The notes beneath the pieces were generated by a model, which did not search any database, had not been told where the DNA came from, and worked only from the letters and a program-made list of their open reading frames with translations. The position numbers were made by a program, and so were the translations under genes. DNA of 64,000 bases from Gari tellinella (lineage: Eukaryota > Mollusca > Bivalvia > Cardiida > Psammobiidae): assembly GCA_922989275.2 (NCBI GenBank), contig OV277861.1, positions 20,242,479-20,306,478 of the forward strand, in the 5' to 3' direction. Shown here piece by piece: positions 32,463 through 44,800 of the stretch (within the stretch, counting starts at the first letter, position 1; each line of letters starts with the position of its first letter).

Positions 32463-32647
32463 CAGTCGAACTTCGATGTAGGTTTTGTCAAAGATGCCCT
32501 TAATTCAAAGTTAAAACGTGGCTAAGCCACGTTTTAACATTGAAATATGGGTATGTTCGACTTAACCGAGCATGAAAGAATGTAGTTCATATGTCGAACT
32601 ATCGATTAGGTCGAGTTAAACGAGTTTGAGATATCGAAGTTTGACTG
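32463..32647. repeat. TA-2 MITE
   Basis: CAGTCGAACTTCGATGTAGG left and ATATCGAAGTTTGACTG right, TA flanks, inner hairpin AGTTAAAACGTGGC/GCCACGTTTTAACA. It lies about 60 bp downstream of the C2CD3 stop codon. Confidence 0.75.
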
Positions 32648-32709
32648 TATTGGCATGCACTCCCCTAGCATTCAACTCTAGACATTACACATGTTGCTAT
32701 CTTCTGGTA

Positions 32710-32874
32710 TCATGAGAACTTGGAAGAGAATATTTTTGCTATGCGCTTGGTTTCCTCTGCTGTAGGTAGTCGTGGTTTGGCACTGGGCTGGGTTTTCTTG
32801 TCTTTGGCTGTCAGCTTGGCTACCATTTCCGATGCAGCAGCAGCTCTCTCATACTCCTGCTGAGGATCTTTGGG
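32710..32874 (-). CDS. C2CD3: C2CD3 last coding exon: basic C-terminus
   Basis: Fifty-four codons and TGA. Sequence runs [36 protein letters not shown] and [18 protein letters not shown]. Acceptor TTTCACAG at 32875-32876 side, phase 0, matching the GACAAG/GTATGA donor of the previous exon. A short charged helix followed by a conserved-looking [10 protein letters not shown] tail. Confidence 0.85.
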   Translation of the reverse strand, partial: PKDPQQEYERAAAASEMVAKLTAKDKKTQPSAKPRLPTAEETKRIAKIFSSKFS

Positions 32875-35800
32875 CTGTGAAATACAACACCAAATTGTAT
32901 TAACCCTTTGAACCCTAGACTAGTCCCGCATATAGGCGTCCTTTTCAAACAAATATACATGTGAATAGTAGACTAGTCCTATGCAAACAGTGAAGACCCA
33001 GATCAGAGGGCTCCGAAAGGAGCCCTCTGATCAGGGTCTTCGCTGTTTGTCCTTATGCCTAACATTGACAAATACAACCCTTAAAAGTCAGAAATAGACT
33101 AAAATGGAAACTGGAATTGTCCAATTAAGTTTCAGGGAGGAAAGAGTTAACTCTTTCTATGCTTTAACTCATTCACCCCTGAAACTTTTAAATTCCAATT
33201 TCAAAGATGTCTAGTCAATTTTTGACTATTTAGGGTTGATTTAAACAATACATTTCAAAGTGACAAACAGTGTAGACCCTGATCAGAGGGCTCCTTAAGG
33301 AGCCCTCTGATCAGGGTCTACACTGTTTGCATGGGACAAGTGTATTCCTCAAGTACACTGTTTGCAAATGACGAGTATAGTCGTCGCTAGGGTTGAATGT
33401 GTTAATACAGTCAGTCCATTGTAACCCCTTCACTGCCTTACCCCGAGTACAATGGTTAGTTACAAACAGATTGGATCCTGATCAGATGCCATGTTTGGCG
33501 TCTGATCAGGATAAAAAATGTTTGACACCCATTTCAATATTTGATTATCTTAAGTCAAAATATCTAAATCTTAAATTTCAGAAATAAAAGCAGACAATAA
33601 TTGATGATGTCATGTCGTGAAGGGGTAAAAATGGTTGTCCACAACTTGTTTTCAACTAATAAATTTAGAAATTTTGACAAGAAAAGCATCAAAATGAATG
33701 CCAAATAGTTTAGATCCTATTCCGACCCGAGTTACTTGACATTTGACCTAATGCAAAACTCTTGGCAAATACAAGTACAGTGTCGACAGGCAGGGAAATG
33801 ATAAACAAACGTCTCTGAAAGTTTTAATGATCAATTTCTAGTTTCAAATTAAGCCTAGTCCATTTATGACTATTTAAGGGTATTTTTCTGCAAAATATTC
33901 CAAAATGGCAAACAATGCAGACCCTGATCAGAGGGCCTTTTAGGAACCCTCTAATCTGGGTCTATACTGTTTTCATACAATTTGAAATACTCCCTAATAT
34001 CTAGAACTATATTTTGCTGGTAAAACAGCATGGTAACACTTAAGTTTTTATCCCACAGCCTATTTCTAGTTTTGAAGACAAGTGAACACATAAAGCAGGT
34101 TGAAAGTAAAGCAGAATACTTCTTCAGGAGTATTCTGCTTTATTTTCAACTTACTTTAACCTATATTACCCCATAAATACGCCTTTTTACGCCATTAATT
34201 TATTTCATCACTGAAGAAAATATTTCCATTTGAAACAGTCGTGAATATGCATTATAAGAAATATATTCCATATCCTAGCAGATAGTTGCTTAAAGTAGGC
34301 TGAAAGTAAAGAAGAATGCGCCTTAAGGCGCATTCTGCTTTACTTTCAACCTGCTTTAAGTAGTCACCCGTTTTCAAAACTAGAAACAAGCTATGGGTTA
34401 AATAAGTTTCCATAATATGGAATAATGATAGTGGAAAAGCATTCTGAGTTCTATATTTAAAATTTCACGGGTGGAACTACTTTCCTTATAGTGCATAAAA
34501 TTGGAGGCGTAAAAAGGCATCAAGAATTCATACCTTGTCAGTGACAATCTGTAATGTTCTCAAGGACTCCTCTAAATGCTTAGCTGGCATAAAGAAATTG
34601 GGCATGGACTGCTTCTCCACTCCAGCCCTTGGTGTTACTTCCCTTGGATAACTCTCCTCTTCTGAATCCGACCCTTCATCCCTGTGTTCATTCATATAGT
34701 TTGAATCAAGCTGTGTAACTCTTTTCATATCCTGTTCGTAATCACTTTCTGAGTCACTTTCATCCTCTGAATTATTCCTGTCAACATCTTGTACATGATT
34801 AGTGTTAGAACTAAAGAAATCCTCTAGTTCACCAGACCGAGCCGATACTGGCTGGGAATCTCTGCCTGGTTTATTACTGGCCTCAGGATCTCCGTCCTCC
34901 CATTCCTCTAACAGCGGGCCCGAGGACTTGCGAGTGTGGCGACTCTCTGCAGAGGAAATCCGTGAATGATGACCTGAATCGGTCTTCAATCCAAAACTTC
35001 CTCCTGTGGACTCCAGTTCCACATTAGCTAGGAGTCTATTTCTCGTTCTCTCCATGAACATATGCTCATCACTATCCCTGTTGTCCCAGTGTTCATGTTC
35101 ATGAAGCCTCGACATGTCTGTCTCAGAGTTGGTTCCTGCAGCACTAGGGGTCAGATAGCTCTCTGACACGTTATCCCTGGAGCTGTAACCAGTGTCGGAG
35201 TCCTGTCTCTGGGGTCGTGGTTTCTGAAGCCTCCCATGGTTCTGTATGTTGTGATAACTGTTTACATGATCAATCCTGTCCTCCTCTTTGTCAGAGTCAG
35301 ACAGCCAGCTATCTTTCTCATCAAATTCCACCTCCTGGTTTATCACATGGCCGGAGTTATTCATCCTTGGTTCAGCTTCTGTGTCTGATTCTGAATCAAT
35401 ATCCTGAATATCATCATCAAAATTACCACCAAATTCCTTTGCAGTCTCTTTTGTCCTTTTGTCATTTGGCACATGCACTTGCTGCATTGTATTTCTGTTT
35501 GATGAAAGGGAGGCAACTCCATATGGCACAGAACTGTCAAAATGTTCACTTAGTACAATTATCTCCCCTGTAGGACTGAACTTTCCAGACACATCGTTTA
35601 TTCTTTTTGGCACAACAATCTCACCCTCCTCCTCCTCTTCACTCTCATCATCGTCTGACTTCTCATCAATATCATCTTCCTTGTCTAGCAAGTCGCGGTA
35701 TTTATGGTAATATCTATTAACTCCTTCATCTTCAGAAACACTCAAGTCATTTTCTGAATATTCTTGTATCATACTCATTTGTTTTTGATCACTCCTTTTC

Positions 35801-38800
35801 AACCTATCATCTCCTGATTCTATCACATGAGTTTCAAGGTTGCCATTTGTTTTACCATTTGGTGTATGGTGGACAGAGTCTAGCCTTGGAGAGGGCCGGG
35901 AATCTCGCGGAGTGTACTGACCATCACGCGGTGAAGTTCTAAAATTAAATCCACCAGATTCAGAGTATTCATCTTTCTTCTCACCAGAGTCTCTTGGTGA
36001 CACACTATGTCCTGTGTTTAGCCCTAACTCCTCAAAGTTTGAATTATTTTGAGACTGATTTATTCCACTATCTGCCTCCATTAAACCAAGCAGATCTCGC
36101 GGTGTGGCCCCTGATCTGAGTGTATCCAGTCTATCACTACGGTTAGACGTTGGAGCAGAGTCGTCGTACTTCTCGTTAGAGTTCTCCACAGAGAATGCCC
36201 CGGAGTCTATAGCTGTTCTAGATGACTCCCCACCCTGAGAGCCTGTGTTAGCCAGCTCATCTCTCGGTGTTTCCCGTTGACTCCTGGGCAGGTCATATGA
36301 CAGTGTTGACTGTGTAGATGTGAGGGGATACTGGCCAGATTGACTGGTGGTAGGGATACAGAATTCCGTCACAGCAGTGGGATCTGTAAGAGCAGACTGA
36401 CCAACTGACGGCTGACAACTTAACTTGGCTTTGAAGTTTTTCGTTATCTCATCCAGGTCCTGTAGGTTTTTCCTGCAAATAGAATACATGAGCCTATAGA
36501 AAACATTTAAGACTATGCAAGCTTTCTTTTAACTCTCAACATGCTAGCAGCGATACCATGAAAACATTTGCAAAACAGTTTGGATCCTGATGAGACGTCT
36601 CATCAGGACCCAAACAGTATGACACTATGAAAAGTCTATGTTTAGCACAGTAGCAGACGAAAAAATTACCTAGCAGCAAAACCATGGTAACATTTGCAAA
36701 CAGTTTGGATCCTGATGAGACGCCACATAATGTGGCGTCTCATCAGTATCCAAACAGTTTGACAATCTGACCCTGTTTTGAAAAGAAATTTGGAAAATTC
36801 TATGCTTAGATCAGTAGCAGATGACAATTGTTGCTGAAGAAAAAACTACCCTGCATGCAAAGAATTAAACTAAATTGAAAATTAGATTTTTTTTTTCTGC
36901 TGGAACATCAGCTTAAGATTATGGAAATGGGTAAACGGTATCGACCCTGGCAAGATAATTCCTTCAGAAGCCATCATATAGGGTCTGCACTGTTTGTTGA
37001 ATCATTTAGTACCCTAGGCTAGCTATATACATGTACCGACAGTTTCTGCAAGTACTCCATCAAAGTAATGCTCTAAAAAAATCATAATTCCTGAGCTAAT
37101 ACAAACAGACGACTGTAGATCCTTTATATCTAACACTTACCCCCACAGCCTGTTTCTAATTTTAAAGACAGGTGACCACTTGAAGCAGGTTGAAAGTATA
37201 GCAGTTTTAAAGAGAGTTGATCATCGCTTAAAGCAGGTTGAAAGTAGGCAGAAAGCACCTTAAGGTTCATACTGTTCTACTTTCACCCTGCTTTCAACTT
37301 CCATCTGTATGGTTAAAGAAATAATTCTTACAGTATTATATTCATGACTGTAGAAAGTGGAACTATTTTCTTCAGTGGACGAATGAATTAAAGGTGTTGA
37401 CTGTGTACCTGAGGCTATGGGTACACTCTAAATCAGCTTTGCAGTTGAATTTCTACAAATTAGGAAAAAATTCTGATTTATACAGTGATGAATATTTATA
37501 TAAGAAATGGTATCTATTTTCTAGCAGATGGTTGCTTAAAGCAGGCTAAAAGTAAAGCAGAATGGGCCTTTAGGCCCATTCTGCTTTACTTTCAACCTGC
37601 TTTAAGGTCACCTAACTTCAAAACTAGAAACAGGCTATGGAGTAAAGGGTTTAGGATTTATTGGTACTATTGTTACGATAAATGAGAAAACATTTTTTGA
37701 TCTATCATTTTTGATGATTACCTGAGAGAAGTAAACAAGTAGGAGGTTGATGCCGAGTCCTCTTGTCTAAAGTCAGGCATGTTTGGCTGCCAGTGTATGG
37801 ATGGTTCCCTGTGCTGACTCAGCACCTCCTGAGTTGATGGAATGGCATGCTGTACACCCTGTGTCACTGTGGTCACTCCAGTCCCAATGGACACCGGCTC
37901 ACCCTGTATCTCCTCCTGTTGTCTCAGGAACTGCTGGATGTGTTCCTGTAACTGGTGCTGTAGGATCTCATGGTGCTGTTTTACCTGCTGATAATGCTGC
38001 TGAAAGTGTGGCCCTTCCAGCACAGGAAGTGACAAGGGGCCATGGTATGTACTGGTACCCTGTAGACCAACTGCTGGTAGGGATAGGAAGGAAGAACTAG
38101 GAGGATGGGAAGCAGCATCACTGGGACCAGCCGTGTGCTGATGTATCACAGATTCTTGGGGTATCACATTAATCTGAAAATACAATTAAAACCTTATTTC
38201 TCATGAATTTCAACAACTTATTGTATCAACAAATAATTTCAGTATTGCTTCACATTGTTCTCTGAAATGTATAAAATAGTGTATTCATCAGGGCTCCAGA
38301 TAAGAGGAAGTAAAATGAACAAATCCAAAATGTTCTCACTCATTTCAGTACAAAACCTTATGGTGTTACTACCCATTAGAATTGTCTCAAAGAGACAATT
38401 CTAATGAAGTAGTAACATCATGGGGTTTAATGCAGAAATAAAGATTTCAGTTTTTGAAATACTCCCCTTATCTCAAGCTCTGTTCATGTTTGTCTTTGGC
38501 ATACAGTAAAACCCCTTTTTTACGACCACTTAATTGTGATAATTATTAGGAGTTTAAAGCAGATGGTTGGTTTAAGCAACATGAAAAGTAAAAGAGAAAG
38601 CTCAATTAGTTGATGTTGTTGCCTATCTTTTATACAATCAAACAGCCTTTTTAGTGGTCTTGATAAAGGAGTTATATTGTATGTGTTTGTCAGTTGTTTT
38701 TATAAGATTAAGTGTACAATATTATAAGTATATAATGTAAAAAGATGAACTGACATTGTATATAAACATTATTTAATACAGGATCAAAGAGGCATAACTC

Positions 38801-41800
38801 TCCTATAGGAGCTTTCTGCATTACGTTTGTCAAATATAATGCAGTAGTACCGAGATTTTCTAACCCATTACCCCATAGCCTGTTTCTAATATTGAATTTA
38901 GTTGACCACTTAAAGAAGGTTGAAAGTAGTAAAGCAGAATGTGCCTTAAGGCGCATTCTGCTTTACTTTCAGCCTGCTTTAAGCTACCAGCAGCTAGAAT
39001 ATAGAAATTATTTCTAATGTTAAATATTCACAACTGTATAAATTCAAACTATTTTCTTCAAAGGAGTGATAAATTAGAGGCGTAAAAAGGCATATTCTGG
39101 GTTAATGGGTTTAGACAGACTACTGCCTAATGCTGGACCAAAGCAATCACTGAACACCTGACTTTACAGTACTTCTTTCACCAAAACAAATGATATAAAC
39201 CTTGAGTGATAACTCTTTACCTTGATTTGGCCTTTAATTTGGCCACTGAAGTCCATCACATTATACCAGCCAGAGATCTGGGTCATGCCACTGGCTAATG
39301 GAGTCAGATCTACTGACACAAATCCAAGCACTCGGTCTGTCAACTTATCTGTAAAAACAACACAAAAATATGAAGTATACTGGTCTAATTTATTTCACAG
39401 TAATTGTACATGAAATATTTTAAAACATTAACAAGAACGGATATTGATTTATGATCATTTAACCCTTTACACCATAACCTGTTTCTAGATTTGAAGACAG
39501 GTAACCTCTTAAAGCAGGTTGAAAGTAAAGCAGAATGTGCCTTCAGACACATTCTGCTTTACATTGTATAAATTGGAACTATTTTCTGCAGGGTATGAAT
39601 CAATCAAATGCGTAAATATGCGTATCTATAGAATAAAGGGTTAAGTATAGCCTGTGTACCTGGACTTTTCAGGATATACAAGCCCGTACACCCTGCCGAA
39701 CTACCGTGTAACTAATAGTATCTATGGAATAAAGTGTTAAGAACAGCCTGTGTACCTGGACATACAAGCCTGTACACCCTGCCTAACTACCATGTAACTA
39801 ATAGTATCTATGGGATAAAGTGTTAAGTATAGCCTGTGTACCTGGACATACAAGCCTGTACACCCTGCCCAACTACCGTGTAACTAATAGTATCTATGGG
39901 ATAAAGTGTTAAGTATAGCCTGTGTACCTGGACATACAAGCCTGTACACCCTGCCCAACTACCATGTAACTAATAGTATCTATGGGATAAAGTGTTAAGT
40001 ATAGCCTGTGTACCTGGACATACAAGCCTGTACACCCTGCCCAACTACCGTGTAACTAATAGTATCTATGGGATAAAGTGTTAAGTATAGCCTGTGTACC
40101 TGGACATACAAGCCTGTACACCCTGCCCAACTACCGTGTAACTAATAGTATCTATGGGATAAAGTGTTAAGTATAGCCTGTGTACCTGGACATACAAGCC
40201 TGTACACCCTGCCCAACTACCGTGTAACTAATAGTATCTATGGGATAAAGTGTTAAGTATAGCCTGTGTACCTGGACATACAAGCCTGTACACCCTGCCC
40301 AACTACCGTGTAACTAATAGTATCTATGGGATAAAGTGTTAAGTATAGCCTGTGTACCTGGACATACAAGCCTGTACACCCTGCCCAACTACCATGTAAC
40401 TAATAGTATCTATGGGATAAAGTGTTAAGTATAGCCTGTGTACCTGGACATACAAGCCTGTACACCCTGCCCAACTACCGTGTAACTAATAGTATCTATG
40501 GGATAAAGTGTTAAGTATAGCCTGTGTACCTGGACATACAAGCCTGTACACCCTGCCCAACTACCGTGTAACTAATAGTATCTATGGGATAAAGTGTTAA
40601 GTATAGCCTGTGTACCTGGACATACAAGCCTGTACACCCTGCCCAACTACCATGTAACTAATAGTATCTATGGGATAAAGTGTTAAGTATAGCCTGTGTA
40701 CCTGGACATACAAGCCTGTACACCCTGCCCAACTACCGTGTAACTAATAGTATCTATGGGATAAAGTGTTAAGTATAGCCTGTGTACCTGGACATACAAG
40801 CCTGTACACCCTGCCCAACTACCGTGTAACTAATAGTATCTATGGGATAAAGTGTTAAGTATAGCCTGTGTACCTGGACATACAAGCCTGTACACCCTGC
40901 CCAACTACCGTGTAACTAATAGTATCTATGGGATAAAGGGTTAAGTATAGCCTGTGTACCTGGACTTTTCAGGATATACAAGCCCGTACACCCTGCCGAA
41001 CTACCGTGTAACTAATAGTATCTATGGAATAAAGTGTTAAGTATAGCGCGTGTACCTGGACTTTTCGGTGTTCCCGCTGGTTTGTGCCAGACTTTAAACA
41101 CGAGGTGTTTGTTTTCCTGAGACAACATGTCCATACTGAGTTTGGTCTCCTGGACGTGGTCCCAGACAGGGTTGTCTGAGTTGTGGAAGACGATACTGTA
41201 TGACTGGATAGAGCTCTCAGCTGTAGGGTACGACACATACGTGTTCGGGAAATACTCCTCTGACCTGTGGAGCAAATATAAATATACCATGTACAAATAG
41301 CTTATAAATGTATCAAATCTATCACAAACCTGTATTAAATGACTGTTCAAAAGATAATTAATTTATAGTATTTAATGCAGGACAAAAGTAATGCAGAAGG
41401 CTCCTACATGTGGTTTGATTACCAGTATCTCAACAACTATCGTGTTCTATTGCATGATAATACACTGGTATTAATTCGATTTTAAAACTTCAATTTAACT
41501 ACAACTTTCACGGCCGCTACATGTCTTGGTACACAAGTCATCAAAGCCATATTATGTCACATTAAGCTGTTACAGGGTGTGCGTGTTTAATAGAGAATTT
41601 AAACATTGATACGTTCCTTCTTTGTTTATATAGGGGTGTGCGGGAGATGTGTTAGAATTTTAAGTTGAAAATTTAATACTGTCAGTACCTATATTAGAAG
41701 AAATGTATCTTGTTCTGTGAATACACTTATTTATTTTGATAGAAAAGTCTTACTTTTGTTTATCTGTAATGAGAGGCAGGTGTAGAGCTCTCTCCACCTG

Positions 41801-44800
41801 AACTACTACAGGGAATGTGGACGTGGCTTCATCTCTCTCCGCCTCTAGAGGTGTGTCCTCATTGTCTTCCTCCACCTTCCCCGGTGACTCCGCCTTCCCG
41901 CTCTTGTGACTGACAATCTGGTGGAAACTGTCATCAGGGTCGTAGTCCAAGTCAATTGTCTCCCCATCAAGAGTGATAAGCCCTTCTTGTTTTTCAGCCT
42001 GTTAAATCAAATTTATCTTATTCAAGTATTTACTAGACACAGGATCCTTTATATACAGTTAAACCTCTCTTTTACGACCACAAAAATAGCATAACCCATT
42101 ACCCCATAGCCTGTGTGTAGTTTTGAAATAGGTGACCACTTAAAGCAGGATGAAAGTAAAGCAGAATGCGCCTTAAGGTGCATTCTGCTTTACTTTCAGC
42201 CTGCTTTAAGTTAACATCTAAAATATAACAAATATTTTTTATCATACATTTTCTTCAGTGGAGGAATAAATTAATGGCATAAAAGGCGTATTTATGGGGT
42301 AATGGGTTACAGCAAGGTGACAGTAAAACAGAAAGCTCCTAAAGGTGCTTTCTGTTTTACAGTCACTTTGCTTTAAGCACTCATGGGTCTTTAACACCTA
42401 ATAATTAACACAAGTTTGTGGTCGTAATAGAGAAGTTTTACTGTATACACACAAAAGGGTGGTCTGGATCATGCATGAGAAATTTTTGTGAGTCTACATG
42501 GATTCCCAACATTAGACTCATTGTACTTAAAATGTGTGGTTAACTGTTCAGTTTCAAAAGAAATTTATTAACATGAAATTTCAATACCTTTTAACTTAGT
42601 GTAAAGGTTTTTTACTTTTTTTTTATCTCTATACAGCTACATTGTAATTTAAAGAAATTCTAGTGATATATTGATTTCGAGTAGAAGTTCAAACTTGTAG
42701 CATTCAAGTTTAAATGCTATGGATCAGGGGCCCGGTTCACAAAACGTCGTACGACAAAAACGGTCATAAGTCAAATTCTAAAATTCTCAATTATTATTTT
42801 TTTCTCAGTCTAATCCTGTCATGTGACCTCTCTTTGGAATCATCTTTTTAAGACGATTCCAAAGAGATGTCACAAGACAGGATTAGAGGGAGAAATCATA
42901 TAATATACGTATTTTAATGTTTTGACTTATGACCGTTTTTGTCGTACGACGTTTTGTAAAACGGGCCACTGATGCTCAAGTATAGCTGGGTAAAAGAATA
43001 CTGACTAACCGTTTGCCTGCCAATCACAACTTGACTGGTAATTATTTGCAAAGTGTTTGCACCCAGATCAGATGCTGAAAAACGCGGCCTTTTGATCTGG
43101 ATCCAAACTGTTTTACACTCATTTTTATATTTCTTCAATTCAAAAATGCATAAACCTAAATTTGACAAATTTTGCAGACAATACAACTGTAGGATAAGGG
43201 TTAACAGTGCCATCTACCTACCTCATCAGATCTACCAAACTGGGGACGGGCAGTAATATGAGCTCTGATGTAGCCCCCACCCAGACTTGTGGCTCCTGGT
43301 TTGAACAATGGGTACATCCCGCTGAAAAAACAAACAAGCATACAGGCTGTCTTAATCTTTACATCTATAGCCAGACACACAGATCACTTATATCCAACTG
43401 ATATAGTATAAATATATTGTTCTCATCTTTTAGGTCTGCTTAACACATTCAATCCTAGTTTCGAGTATACTCGTCATTTACAAACAGTGTACCTGTAATG
43501 ATTACTCTAGTAACATGCAAACAGTGTAGACCCTGATCAGAGGGCTCCTTAAGGAGCCCTCTGATCAGGGTCTACAGTTTGTCATTTTGAAATATACTGT
43601 TAAAACCAACCCTAAAATGGACTAGACTTATTTTGAAATTGGAATTGTCCATTAAAAGTTTCATGGGTGAATGAGTTAAAGAGTGACAAAAGTAAAGCAT
43701 AAATGTCTTATCATCTTTCATCTTGTTTCAAACTTGATGTGATTTGAATTTTAAAGAAATCAGCAATATAAAACTTGACTGAAATAACTCATAATGCCTC
43801 TGTACCTGACTCTGTGCTGTTTCCGTCTCTGATCACAAAGCGTATCCATGGGAATGTAGGCTGATCCTATCAGCTTGTCTCTGTGTTTGGGACGCTGCTC
43901 ATCGCCTTTACGATGACCATAACTCACCCATACCTGAACCTCCAACTTCTCTTCTCTCAGATACCTGGATACATATAGATGAGAAAAAATCAGCAACTGT
44001 GCAATATATCTTAGTCCTACAATTCTCTGATAATAATCTAATCTAATGTTATCTAACCCCTTGCCCTATAGCAGTCTGTCTGAATTTTTCAGACCACTTA
44101 CCCAGAACTGACAAAAAATGCTTTTATCACTGAAATATGCCATATTCTAATGCAAATATCACCTGCCCAAATCAGAAACTACTTGCTCTGGACTTCAGGC
44201 AAGAGCCCTAATTTTAATTAAGGCGCATTCTGCTTTACTTTCTGTCTGCTTTTAGCTGCCACCTGCTTAAGTACAGAAAATATCTCTTATGCTACATATA
44301 TTCAAGACAGTTTAATTTGAAACTATTTTCTTTAGGGGAAGAATAAATTAAATGTGTTAAAATGCATATCTATGGAATAAAGGGTTAAAGAGCAATATAT
44401 TTCCTCCTATATCATAAGAAGACATGACATACCATCTGAACATGGAGCTGTCGGGCAGCTGTAGGTCGTGTCTGTTCCTAGGCTTGGATGTGATGTAGCC
44501 CGTACTGTTTACACTCAGTGAGGAGAACTTGGTCATCACAGCAGCTACAATAAACCAAGCATGAATGGTAAATAGGGAAACTTTGAATTACAAGAAAAAT
44601 CTTTCCTTTATACTAGTATGGAAATACAGTAAAACATCGCTATTACGACCACTAAATAGTGTTAATTAGTAGGTGATTAAGACAGGTGACTGCTAAAAGC
44701 AAGGTGACAGTAAAACAGAAAGCTCCTTGACCCATTACCCCATAGCCTGTTTCTAGTTTAAAGATATGTGACCACTTAAAGCAGGTTGAAAGTAAAGCAG

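Noticed and set aside
35217..35710. Plus-strand open frames of 118 and 83 codons
   Set aside because: They lie entirely antisense to the 1.9-kb C2CD3 exon, have Ser/Leu-rich composition typical of the reverse complement of acidic codons, and have no splice context.
39645..41055. CRISPR-like or protein-repeat array
   Set aside because: Units are head-to-tail without spacers and contain stop codons; it is an intronic minisatellite.
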